Origin: Myrica gale
Lineage: Eukaryota; Streptophyta; Magnoliopsida; Fagales; Myricaceae
DNA: 64,000 bases
Direction: 5' to 3'
Assembly: GCA_963930655.1 (NCBI GenBank)
Contig: OZ005618.1
Coordinates: 5,044,001-5,108,000 of the forward strand
Part shown: positions 1 through 11,094 of the stretch, piece after piece
How positions within the stretch are numbered: position 1 is the first letter of the stretch
Layout of the letters: each line of letters starts with the position of its first letter
Translations under genes and position numbers: made by a program
Notes under the pieces: model-generated
Database searches by the model: none
What the model was told of the DNA's origin: nothing
What the model saw: only the letters and a program-made list of their open reading frames with translations

Positions 1-1080
1 TATTATTTAGTATTTTTTTTTCAAGAAATAAAATGCCCATAATGATTAATGCAGCTTGCGACTTAATAAAATTATTTTATTTTTAATATCATTATTTTCT
101 CACATAAGCAACTTTAATTTTAAAAATAAATTAATAATTAAGCAAGCAAGTAAAACGTGCTTTATAAATTAATCTTAATAAACTAATGAGGCAATGACAA
201 TTTTTTTTAAGCAAATAGATACCAGTCCCAAGTATTTATTTTAAAAAATATTAGTTGAGATTGCTGCCAGCAAATCTGAAAGAATATACTACATATTCCA
301 AAAAGATCCTCACCGTCAATATGTATTTACATAATTTTTGAATAACTGACTCTATCCTTCTTTTTTTGAAAAAACACATTAGGAAGGAATAAACGCAAGT
401 ATCACTTTGGAATTATTCTTCCCTAAAAATTGACTGCCAGTCAATTTATTACTTCTGGAAATTACATAACCTGGGTCACAAAAAATGATAAATTTGTTTC
501 ATGGCCCAAATGCTTTTAGGATTTGGGAATATCTTTTCAATTTCTGCTCCAAAGGATAATATAAATTAAGAATTCTTCAAATATCTAGATATAAATAATA
601 AATAATACAAGAAATCCTTGTTCCTAAATTCCTAATTGGTGCACAGCCACGTAGTTAATCCAATTGAGCTGTGGAACAACCCCTTTATACTAACCCTTCA
701 CAAGCACCAAGGGGCAGGCCTTGAAAAAAAAAAAAAAGGGGGGGGCCGGGCAAGTCCACCACCCTATCTCTTGCGCTAGCGGTGCGTTAAGTTGTTTCCG
801 TCACGTGCAAATCCCGTGTTACACGGCCCTCCGCTACCCCACAGCGGGAAGACCATGTCCGCCCACGTCAACACAACGGGAAGACCCGAATAAACCCCAG
901 AGGTGCTGTCGGATATGCTGCCACCTGTACAGTCCGACTCGGATACTTCCCCGTATATCCTCTCGCACGAGTTTCCTCGTCAAAATTGTATTTATCTCAA
1001 AAAGCAATTCCCATCCGAATATTCCCCTCAGAACTATCCCCTGTTTTCTAGACAATAGACATCTGGGCATCTCTCGGGCA
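1..1080. other. Intergenic DNA upstream of the DUF506 gene
   Basis: This stretch is AT-rich and carries no convincing gene. At about 724-748 an A tract runs directly into a G tract. From about 750 to 1080 the base composition becomes markedly more GC-rich, as expected of the promoter and leader of the gene that follows. Open frames here have no recognisable domain and are treated as chance. Confidence 0.6.
802..871 (+). promoter_or_regulatory. Candidate G-box / ACGT-core elements upstream of the DUF506 gene
   Basis: A perfect CACGTG palindrome lies at 802-807 and a CCCACGTCA element at about 863-871, roughly 210-280 bases upstream of the probable TATA box. ACGT-core elements are classical binding sites for plant bZIP and bHLH factors (abscisic acid, light and stress responses). 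The motifs are visible in the sequence; any regulatory role is inference. Confidence 0.35.
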
Positions 1081-1083
1081 TCT

Positions 1084-1092
1084 CTTTATAAA
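1084..1092 (+). promoter_or_regulatory. Probable TATA box of the DUF506 gene
   Basis: The sequence CTTTATAAAG lies about 155 bases upstream of the chosen ATG. It sits in a suitable position for transcription starting near 1115-1120 and a leader of about 130 bases. Confidence 0.5.
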
Positions 1093-1246
1093 GCTCAGTT
1101 TCTCGAGTACCTAGTTCCATTGTACCTCTAAAGTCCATTGAAGTTGATAACTTTTAGCCCAAAGCAGTAGAAAAGCAAAAGCAAAAGAGAGAAGGTTTTG
1201 AGAGAGCACTTTGGGCTGAACCATTTTCTGGTTTTTCCGGTGAGAA

Positions 1247-2143
1247 ATGGCGAGGTTTGTGAGGGCAAAGCAAGTTACTGATCCGCTGGACGACAAGGTC
1301 AAAGCTCGGCTTTTCGGCATGGATCAACCCCATCTCAGTTTTGTCAGCAGCGGAAGCGAGCACTCGGCTGATGATTCACCGTGCCTCTCCGAACTCGTCC
1401 ACGGCTTCCTCGAGAACGATTCAGATGCCGAGTCGCAGGCCAACGATCTCGACCCGGAACGAGTAGACTCAGTGCATGAGTGTACGGACGCAGTGTTAGA
1501 TATACTCAGATCGACGGCTGGCGTCATTGCCGCGGACTCGTACAAGAAATTGCTTCTGGTTCACGTTTCCGAAGCGGTGGAGAAGTACTCCCGTCTAAGA
1601 TCGGCCATAAACGTTTTCCGCAGGAACGTTATGTCATTTTTGCGGGAGCGGGGCCACAATGCTGCGATCTGCAAGACCAAATGGGACTCTTCCGCGGGAC
1701 TCACCGCCGGCAACTACGAGTTCATTGACGTGGTCCACTCCACCTCCTCCGCATGGCAGACCAGGTACTTCGTCGACGTGGACTTCGCCTCCCAGTTTGA
1801 GATCGCCCGCCCAACGGACCAGTACGCGAGGATTTTACTGTATCTGCCTAAGGTCTTCATTTGCCGCGCCGAAGAGTTGAAGAAACTGGTAAAGGTCATG
1901 TGTGACGCGGCTAAGAGATCGTTGAGGAGCATGGAGCTCTCCGTGCCTCCGTGGAGAAAGAGCCGTTACATGGAGAGCAAGTGGTTCGGTCCGCACCGCC
2001 GCACGACGAACACAGTTCCTGGGAATACGATTCCAGCAGTGATGCTCCCGACCGGCGGCATAAAATGTAGGTTCGTCGGATTCGACGACGTCGTCTCGGA
2101 CGTCAACGCCAACCACCGCGGGTTGTTCGTCCGCACCAGATGA
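1247..2143 (+). CDS. DUF506 family protein (PD-(D/E)XK nuclease-like superfamily)
   Basis: A single-exon 298-aa protein of the plant DUF506 family (Pfam PDDEXK_6), whose biochemical role is largely unsettled. Family hallmarks are visible. The N-terminal block has SSGSEHSADDSPCLSELVHGFLE at about residues 34-56 (written here as one motif spanning those positions). The central core reads YEFIDVV...RYFVDVDFASQFEIARPT at about 155-190, containing the acidic residues of the degenerate nuclease-like fold. The C-terminal block LPKVFICRAEELKKLV is followed by PPWRKSRYM and KWFGP. I see no signal peptide or membrane segment. The start was chosen because the ATG opens the conserved N-terminus and follows a plausible TATA box and leader. 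The coding region is more GC-rich than its flanks. The frame is undamaged and the length is typical, so I regard the gene as functional. Confidence 0.9.
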   Translation: MARFVRAKQVTDPLDDKVKARLFGMDQPHLSFVSSGSEHSADDSPCLSELVHGFLENDSDAESQANDLDPERVDSVHECTDAVLDILRSTAGVIAADSYKKLLLVHVSEAVEKYSRLRSAINVFRRNVMSFLRERGHNAAICKTKWDSSAGLTAGNYEFIDVVHSTSSAWQTRYFVDVDFASQFEIARPTDQYARILLYLPKVFICRAEELKKLVKVMCDAAKRSLRSMELSVPPWRKSRYMESKWFGPHRRTTNTVPGNTIPAVMLPTGGIKCRFVGFDDVVSDVNANHRGLFVRTR

Positions 2144-2870
2144 TAAGCTCGTCATAAATAATCTCCGCTAATAATTTTTTTAAAATAGTATATGCGGCGA
2201 ATTAACATCGTCTACCTGGCGTCGCCACAGGATAGATATGCCACTCCCACGTGGGAACAGAATCGTAATGATACGGACAATGAGGACCGTGGGATGGCTC
2301 GGGAATGTTTCCAGTCGTCAGATCTGACGGATGGAGGATGATGAGAGTCCATAGAGGATATGTACATATTAGGTTTAAATTAAAACTTTTTTTGGTTGTT
2401 CTTTTTTGTATTTAGCGAGATAAAATAAGAGTAATATTTATGTAGATGACGTGGAACTGGCTGTGTTCTTCGTATTTGTCCTCTTACATCAGTGTTTGAT
2501 GTTGTCGTGTGATGCGAGGAATTGGAGGAATTCTGAGAAAAACTTGTGTGCAGATCGTGCGTAGATGCGAGTGTGTGAATGGGATGTGGATCCCAAGTGC
2601 AACGACGATGATGCAAAAACAAAAAAACAAAGTTGGTGAAGGAAAAGAGGAGAAGATAAGGCCGAATCTTACAGCTACGATAGGGGCCATCTAGACGTTT
2701 GGGTAAAGAGAGACAGACTTAACTAGTCATCACCCAGTTATGGTTATCCTTATCGTCACCGAAGTTCCTACCAAGCTGTCAAATATTATAATATGTTGGT
2801 GATTGTAATTAAAATTTTGATTCATAAAATTGGGTGAAAAGTTCAAAAGATATGTTTTTATTAAATTTTG
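2144..2870. other. Intergenic DNA downstream of the DUF506 gene
   Basis: This holds the presumed 3' untranslated region and AT-rich spacer. The palindrome CCCACGTGGG lies at about 2247-2256. Otherwise I see no gene and no clear repeat. Confidence 0.5.
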
Positions 2871-3574
2871 TAGGTTTATTGTAATTAAAAGTGATCATTT
2901 GAGAGAGGGATAGATTACTATATAAGTTTTAAATAGTTGGTTTGAGTAGTCAAAGTTTGGATGCTGCACGGCCTGAGATTTGTTGTGGTGTTGAATTCAA
3001 TTCATGCGGATATTGTATCATGTTCGTCCAAATTAGGTGTACGTAAATGGGTGTTCGGATTTTTTTTACTAAAAAATTAAGATTACTTTATAATTATTTT
3101 ATTAATTTGACCAAAATTTTAAGATGCAAACACCATTAAGTTCGATACTTATCTTGAAATATACACTAGCTATAGATATATTGAGTAAATAATAAAATCA
3201 ATCTATTTCTAACATTTTTATATTGAATTTTTTTAGGTTTATTGTAATTAAAAGTGATGATCTGATGGAGAGAGATTACTATATATAAGTTCTAAATGGT
3301 TGGTCTGAGTGGTCAAAGTTTGGATACTGCACGACCCGAGATTTGTTGTGATGTTGAATTCAACTCGTGCAGACACTGTATCAAGTTCGTCCAAATTAAG
3401 TGTATGTTAATGAGTGTTCGAATTTTTTTTTGTTACTAAAAAATTAAAATTATTTTATTAAATTGACCAAAAGTTTAAGATGCAAACACCATTAAGTTCG
3501 ATACTTATCTAGAAATTTACACTAGCTATAGATATATTAAGTAAATAATAAAATCAATCTATTTCTAACATTTT
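2871..3574. repeat. Tandem direct duplication, two diverged ~350-bp units
   Basis: Unit 1 (about 2871-3233) and unit 2 (about 3234-3574) share the same order of blocks. Each starts TAGGTTTATTGTAATTAAAA, continues through a GTCAAAGTTTGGAT block and ends near ATCTATTTCTAACATTTT. They differ by scattered substitutions and small indels, so this is an old tandem duplication. No coding potential was recognised. Confidence 0.85.
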
Positions 3575-4163
3575 AATCTCTACGATAAGTAGTAGTTTTA
3601 TGTGGGATCAGGATGAAAGTCCTGAATCCCTGTTGAACTTTTTATCAAAGCTAGTTTGGTGTACATATGATAAAGAATGTTAAATATATAAATAATTAAA
3701 TTAACCTTTTTTTTTATCAATTTAAAATTTTAAAATAAGTGGTAGTATGGCACTAGAGCAAGACACTGATATCAATTTTGCTGTCAAGAGACGTTCACAC
3801 TTGAAACGATTGCAATATATATATATATATAATATAATTATAAAGAAATAAATGGTCGGAATTTTCCTCTTTTGCATTGCATAGTGCAAGCTTGGTTCCT
3901 CTAGAGCTCTCGATGTTGTACAATACCATCTGGTACATTGGAAACGTCATAAGAATTCTTCCATTTCAGCTAAGAATTAAGGTAGGAGTTTTTATTTTGA
4001 GATCAGTTTTTTGTTTCCTTTAATTGTAATATGTTTGGATGGATAACTTAAGCTAAAATTAAGTAGCTAATAGGTATGTAAATACATGCTAAAACAGTAA
4101 AACCACTACGCATGGAGCATGCGGAGGCCATGCATGCACGTCATGGTTATACAGGGACGTTGC
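3575..4163. other. AT-rich intergenic spacer
   Basis: No gene was recognised. The stretch contains a short (AT)n run near 3813-3830 and low-complexity A/T DNA up to the hAT-like insertion. Confidence 0.5.
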
Positions 4164-4171
4164 CTGCCAAT

Positions 4172-4646
4172 CAGGGCCGGCTCAAGGGTAAGGCAACTTA
4201 GGCAGTGGCCTAAGGCCTCACCCTGAGCAAGGCCCCATAAAGATTAAAAATAATTTTTTATTTTTTATTTTTTTTTTGTTGTAGATGACCTAAAAATAAA
4301 AAAACAACTTAGCTAAGAAAAAAATGGCAAGATGCAATATTTTCATATTTTTTTTATTATGAGTGCACTAATATATTTCTTTCAAGCCTCCAAATTCATT
4401 TTTAGATATTTCTAAACTTTGCTCAAAGAGAAAAAATGCCTTATAAATTTCTTAATTGTTCTAGTCATGGGGCCTTGATGTCATGTATGAGGGCCTCATA
4501 AAAAACAATTAATGGGGCCTTTAAATATTTTATATTAAATTTAATAATTTTTAAATATTTTAAATTAAGTTTTATATTAAATTTTATATTAAAAAAGCCT
4601 AATAATTTATTTTGCCTTAGCCCCCATTTGGTTTGAGCCGGCCCTG
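4172..4646. mobile_element. Non-autonomous hAT-type element with perfect 8-bp target duplication
   Basis: The 475-bp element begins CAGGGCCGGCTCAA and ends with its inverted complement TTGAGCCGGCCCTG, a perfect 14-bp terminal inverted repeat. It is flanked by a perfect 8-bp direct repeat CTGCCAAT at 4164-4171 and 4647-4654. The 8-bp duplication and the CAGGG-type ends are typical of hAT transposons. The interior is AT-rich with no transposase, so it would need enzyme supplied in trans. Confidence 0.92.
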
Positions 4647-4654
4647 CTGCCAAT

Positions 4655-5590
4655 GCCATGCCATGACATGCAAAGTAACTTTATAGATCCAGCAAAGTTG
4701 CTTTTTTTTCAGCCTGTTAATGGCGTGAGGTTGTGCGTCGTCCGTATATATCTGTGAAAAAAGAACAAATGTTCGTGTTCCAAACTTCCAACCCCGTACA
4801 AGAACGCGGAGAAAGCCGAGATCAGTGAAAGAAAACAAAGGAGAGTACTGCAATTTCCACCAATGCTGTTTAAAAGTCGACGATTCAAACTGTCCGCTAG
4901 TGCTTTAGAGAACTAATGGAAATCGCCGGCTCTAATCTCCATGGTGTCGCGGCCGCCGATCACAGCTAAACAAAGAAGAAGAAGAAGACGGTACATAACT
5001 CAAAGGTTGAACTCTTTCTGTTCCCTAATTTTACCACCATTGTGTGTGAATCAGCTCCATTGGTGGGTTATGATTGATAAAGGATGTGTATTAAAAAACT
5101 GTAATAAATACATGACAAATAATTCATATATTTATTTTATTATTGCCGTTTTAAAACTTGTTGATTACTGTCTTTACTATCATCGTTCTCATTCTAACAT
5201 AATAGTTATATAAATATTAATTAGATATATTCAAATAATATAAATGTAAGTTTGTTTAGGGGTAATTTTATGTGATTTTTATCGATTTTAATTACCACAA
5301 TCTTGCCATAATCTTGATTTTTTAAAACAATTTTTGTGTCCGAATTTAGCGAGGAACTTAAATCATTGGGTGCAAGTCAATACTCGTGTACTCATGCTAC
5401 TAACCCAGCCCAATATCCCCGAGTCATTTATGATTCGGCCCAAAGGCTTTCGGTCGCTGACCCAAAGAGGGTGGGGTCTGGTTGAAAATGGGACCAGTCC
5501 GTTGGTGCAAATTGCAATGCGCGGGGTGCGTTTCCTCGCCGGCACTTTCCCTCCACAACCATTACCAGTTTTGAGTTTTATAGGGGCGAC
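4655..5590. other. Intergenic DNA upstream of the RMI1-like gene
   Basis: The stretch is AT-rich, apart from a more GC-rich segment from about 5330 that leads into the RMI1-like first exon and may hold its promoter. No family-recognisable gene was found in any frame. Confidence 0.5.
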
Positions 5591-5595
5591 AAAGA

Positions 5596-8500
5596 ATGCT
5601 GAGACGACGCCTCAGACTAACCTGCTCCTCCGACGAAGACGATGAAAGTATCCATGAACAAGAACAAGAACAACAACCAGCTGAAAGTGAAAACCCAAAC
5701 CCGAATGCAGATCCTTCTGGATCCATAGAAATCTCATACGACGAATTCATCGACGTTTTCGACAACCTATCTCCGCCATCTCCTCCTCATCCTTCAACAG
5801 GAAAGGAGTCGACCTTCAACCGCTTTGCACAACCGCATCCGGTAACTTCCGCTTCGTCCTTCTCCGCCGAAGGCGAAGGCGAGGGCGCGGGTTGTCCGGT
5901 TGGGGATTTTCTTGGAAGGCTCGGGCTGAGGTTGAAGGCAGTGGTTCAATGCTTGTTTGAGCGCACTCCAAAGCTCCGTATCGGGTTTTGCGAGCCTCAA
6001 CGTTGAGGGAAAGGCGAAGCTTTGCTTCGAGCGGTTTCTGGTTTCTGATATGAATTACTGCGGGAGAGGTGTGCTTCCTCCAGATGTGGATTCAATGCAC
6101 CTCGTCGACCTGCCGGGGCCGTACGTATTGCAGGTCATAGTCTTTGCATTTTAATGTGGAGGCTTGGTGTTTAATTAGTTGGTGCGATATGGACACTGAG
6201 GACCATGAAGAAATGAAAGTCATGTGCTTCAGAAGTTATCAACTAAATTTAGAACTTGCCTGGGGGTGCTGTTCATCAGATCCCATTTGGTGCTTGCATT
6301 GCTCAACCTATCAGAATTTTATGTTACTTAGCCCACTTGTGTGGTGGTGCTCAATATTTAGTAACCACAACGCAATAATTATTCTTAAAGTAGTCAAAGT
6401 TGCTTTCATAATCCAAAGTTTTTGTCATATCAGATTTCTATCTTGCAGGTTGATGAGCTAGTTAACATCAGTAGCCCTCTCAGGGGTAGGTATCAGGAAG
6501 CACCTCCCGGGATCAAGAGATGCCTTAAGTTATCAATGACAGACGGTGTTCAACGTGTGCTTGCCATGGAATACAGGCCTATTCAAGCTCTTAAAGTTTT
6601 TGCCCCAGCTGGATTGAAGGTTTTCTATTTTTTTCCTCCGTACCTAATTACCTGTAAATAGTTTTTAAAATTACTGAGTATCTTATTCACAAATAGTGGG
6701 TGTGCAGACGACACTAGATTGATGCACTTACACGGGTATGCCAACAATTATTTGTTCTTCGCATATGATCTGTACAAAAGGTTGGCTTGTGAACAATGAA
6801 GGCCATATAGAGTTTCTGTCAGCTTTCCTTGAGGAATATCTGTCTGTCATGCATATATGCTGGTGTCTTTTCACTGAATCAAAGACTACAGAAAGTACAT
6901 CTAGTAACATGTTGGCAGTTTTCGATGGGGCCCTATGAGGGACTAAGGACTTAATATTATTCAGTTTTTGTGCAAGATATCAGCTTTTGCTATCTCTTTG
7001 GGGTTTAATTTCCGAGTTTTTGTTGCTGGTTGCTTCATATGCCAAGTAAAATCAAGGAAAAATATAGACTAACCTTTTCTTGCTTGTTACAATTTTTATA
7101 AGTTTGGACCTGAACAGATAATCTTTCGGCTTGTAGGTAGAGTCTGTAATGTACATATACGTCATGGACTTTTAATGCTTGTCCCGAAGACCGTTGAAGT
7201 TCTAGAAGGATCAGTTGAGGAGTTGGAGGCAGCACGGCAGCGACTTGTTGAAGAAGTAAATAAGCCACCTAGAGGAAAAAGGTATGTATGCAGTGCCAAG
7301 GAGGTATTGATCTCTGCGGAAGTTTAGAAGATCTCCTATTGCTTTTCACATAGCAACTGTTAAAATTGGACAATAGTTGTCCGTTCATTTTCTCGACATC
7401 CCTTTGGTCCTGAATGACACTGCCTTTGAGCGTACTTGATTGCCTACCTTTCTTTGTTATTGGCATGTTTACCTTATGCTGTTACTGCTGGAAACAATAA
7501 TTGTTAGAGCAAAAAGCTGCAGTAGAGTGAACAATTCTTTTGAATCCCCCTGTTTTGGTTCCATAAATGCAATTATCCTTGGAAAATATTATTAGGTCGG
7601 TGGGGTTTTGTCCTTAAAATGGATCTAAGGCTCAAGCAAGTGCGAAAACGGTTGACATTAACATATTTGTTAATCGGAATTTATTATTTAGTAGCATGTA
7701 GGATTAAATTATATCAAGAGAGTGTGCTTCTGACCTCCTATGAAGTATCACCATGCTGGATGGTAAGCTCATAATCTGTGTCGGTAAGAGTCCATTTTAT
7801 TTTTTCAAATTAGTCTCATACATGAGGTGATTCTGGACCGTCAAAAGTTCACTTTAAATCCAGTTGTTTACACCTTTTAGAAGTTGCTATGTTGACCATC
7901 TCACATCCTTTTTCATTGCAGAACAAGGACAGGGGTTGTTCCTCCTATAGCAACAAGAGTCACTCTTGCTGCATGGCCATCGAACGGTTTTAATGCTGCC
8001 GGGCACAGCAACACTTCCACATTGCAGGATGAAACTTCCATTCGCGCAAACAACCAAGGTACCTCTTTATTTGTTTTTCTCCTTAATATGGGATGCGAGA
8101 GAGAGAGGGAACAAGAAAATGGTATAACTTTGGGGGGCGGGGACATTTGACTTAGCATGAACAATTTTGAGTTTCACAATATATGACCACTTGGTCAAAG
8201 TGTGTGGTACCATATTCGTGGTACAAGTTTTCCAGCTAGGGGGACATTTGACTTAGCATGAGCAATTTGAGTTTCACAATATATGACCACTTGGTCAAAG
8301 TGTGTGGTACCATATTCGTGGTACAAGTTTTCCAGCTAGGGGGACATTTGAGCATAGATAACACCTCATTTAACTTCTCTTTTGTAATTCATGGTACTTT
8401 CAGTATGGTGGAGTATAAGTATCAGATTCTTCGGAGAAAAAAGATATTCCAAATTCTCTATCTTTCCTTCTCTTTTTAATTTTCTCCTTCCACATGACAG

Positions 8501-11094
8501 AAGCAGAAGATCCATTGTATGAAGAAGGATGTTAAGAGGAACCTTGGTAGTTGTACTGGTATGAGAAGATTAAAGATGTAAATTTTATTTTTTGGGCGAT
8601 TCTTTGGAAATTTTAATCTGTATGATTCCTTATTATTGCATTTTTTTTCCCTTTTTCCCTTTTTAAGAGAGAGAGCCGGGGGGGGGGGTGTACAGTTGGC
8701 TCTTCCATTTTTAAGAAATATAACCTAGAAGGTGTGATTCCAGTGCATTTGATGTGTGTATGGCTGTATTAGTGATCAAGTCAGTAATATGGCTGGACTC
8801 GTAAAAAAATACAAGAAATTTGGGAATTGGTATATGCTTTTGACTTTTTCTTGTCCAATCAGGAATTGGTATGTGCCTGTATTGTGTGATCCTTTCTTGT
8901 CTGAATTGAGTTCTGTAGGTGCTACTTTGGGTCAACCTGGCACTAATACCAGCCAAAGGACTACAGAAGAATCTACAACTCCTACTGCTGAAAATGCTGC
9001 TCCTAACGCATCATCTACTGTTGTTATGGGTTTTGAGGAGATGCATACAGACGCTGTTCCCTTTAGAAGGGAAAATACTGTGCCTAACCGATCCCCTCAT
9101 ATTGTTTCTGAGGTGGAGGTTATTTCTATGGTTGATGAGGCAACGCACCTGCTCATACGATCTGGAGACCTGGAAATCCCATTCACTTATCTAATTTGTC
9201 AGTCAAGTTTGCAGCAATGACGAATAAGTCACCTTCTGTTCTGGGAAAAATTAAGGTATATAGTTGGGTGGATAATATTAACCGTTTGTTTTATTCATTT
9301 CAATGGATATAGCAGCCTTAAGACCTATGGGATGGAATGAACTTCACTTCCACCTGACTATTCAGTTATGCCGGGCCTTAATAATCTGCAGTTGGCTGAC
9401 TAATCAGATTGCACATATATCATGAATGAAAATCAAAACATTATGACAGAAATTTCTAAAATCTTAAAGATTTTCAGAGGTCCTACTTATGTGCACGCCA
9501 TTCCTCTTTTCATGCTAACCATGCTTCATACTGTTGATATTTTATAACTTCAGTTATCCAAATTGCTCTTCGTCTGTCTTTCTTATAAACAAACAAACTG
9601 CTTTTTCATAAGCAGGTTATTTATGTTCTCTCTCAGATTTGAGTGTTGAACTTTCCTGTTTTGTCTTACCTGATTGAGTCGCTCTGTTGAACTTTCAAAG
9701 CATTTAAATTTTCTCTTTCTCGCATTTGCCCAAATAACAGTATGGGAAGCTTTTCTGAGAGCATTATGGTAACCTCCTCATCAACCTGCCTGTTTTACCA
9801 TTTGCATGTGTCAAATTTCAAGTTTATCTCAGGCTTCGCCTTAGGGATGAAGTTTATTTGTCACATTTTCTAATCTACTGGGGGGGGGGGGGCAGTTATT
9901 AGAAGTGTTGTTTATGAGTCTCCTCTATTACCACGAACAACATCCCACTCAGAAATCTTAAGACACGTGATGCATTCCCATCGCACAATCTTTGATTATT
10001 CTTTTCTTTATCAATATATTTATTCTTTCAATGAACTGTATACACTTGCATTGTGTGGCTCTCATCTAGATAAATTTAAGTCAATGGGATTGCTCAACTA
10101 ATATTGTTTGAAAAACCTTTGGCAGCTTGCCATTTTACAATGATTATTAATTGTGTAAAGTCCACACAGATGCATAACCTTCAAATCTAAGATGTGCTTC
10201 TGAAACTGTAAATGGTTTTGCTTTCTAGGAATTGAGGTAAACAAAATTAAATTCCATGTTGCTCAATATATTTATTTTATTGTAGTTACATCATCATCGC
10301 CAATGTCATATATCCCACTTCTACTTTTATTGTGAGCTATTAGAGAATTGGCCTGTACTATAGTAAGGTGATAATATCTGACTATAACTATTCCACCCCT
10401 CTTGTCAATTATTTCTGATATCTGAACCCAAATTGTAGTGCTTTTTGACTGGTGTAAAGGGTTTCCAATACAAGCGGCGGTCAACATATGAGCTCCGAGC
10501 CTATGTTGATGATGGTGCCTTATCGCTGAGATCATCATTGTTCATGATGTGAGTTTAACTTTGACCTTTACCTCTTCAATGACCAGAGCTTGTAGGACCT
10601 TGGAGTTGATCGTTTGGTTATGCACTTCAGGTTGTACAGAAAGGGATAGGTTATTCTCCAGTGAAGGTCACTGCTGCTCTTTCTTCTTCAGATAAGAAAA
10701 TAGTTAGTGACATGAAGGAGACAATGACGCAGTTCCAGATGTTTTTAGCTAATTTTGAGGTGATATTTTTCATTTTGTTTTTGTTTGATATTTTATCTAA
10801 TCTCTCTCTCTCTCTCTCAGTTCGACTGAAAGATCTGTGGGCCTCTTTTTATAGCTCTTGAGCTGTGAGAAATAGTTATAAGATCTGCCAATCACTCTTT
10901 CAATCGGGAATGTTTTGTTCCAGGGCACAATGCTTGTGGAGATGAATAAAACCTCTCCCCTCCCAATTGCCCTTGAGATGAACCAGGGCTGTCCTGAATC
11001 TGTTGCACTGTTGCTTCTGAGAAGACTAAAGTCCACAGTTTCTGTGCAAACACCCCAGCATACCCGCTCTGATCGCATTGATGTGTCCCCTTGA
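5596..11094 (+). pseudogene. RMI1: RMI1-like gene (RecQ-mediated genome instability protein 1), probably decayed
   Basis: RMI1 is the OB-fold partner of RecQ helicase and topoisomerase 3-alpha in the complex that dissolves double Holliday junctions. Eight exons are recognisable: 5596-6133, 6449-6619, 7118 or 7137-7281, 7922-8058, 8919-9255, 10439-10548, 10631-10759 and 10924-11094. Diagnostic segments are MHLVDLPGPYVLQ, RYQEAPPGIKRCLKLSMTDG, HGLLMLVP, GVKGFQYKRRSTYELRAYVD, VVQKGIGYSP and ALEMNQGCP. Frame-breaking changes: about 2 bases missing near 5938-5942; 2 extra bases near 7139-7142 if the expected acceptor at 7137 is used (acceptor 7118 restores the frame); a net shift near 9190 giving stop TGA at 9218-9220, before VKFAAMTNKSPSVLGKIK resumes in another frame; and 1 base missing near 10525. 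Three or four independent shifts make a pseudogene likely. Local sequence error is the alternative, but the other multi-exon genes in the window are clean. Confidence 0.75.
8141..8350. repeat. Tandem duplication inside RMI1-like intron 4 (101-bp period)
   Basis: Units at 8141-8241 and 8242-8341 are nearly identical, each starting GGACATTTGACTTAGCATGA. The first 9 bases of a third unit follow. Because the copies are so similar the duplication looks recent. It lies wholly within the intron between the exons ending at 8058 and starting at 8919. Confidence 0.9.

Noticed and set aside
721-1131. Open frame of 136 codons upstream of the DUF506 gene
   Set aside because: It starts with a non-ATG codon in a homopolymer, has no recognisable family, and overlaps the promoter and leader of a clear gene.
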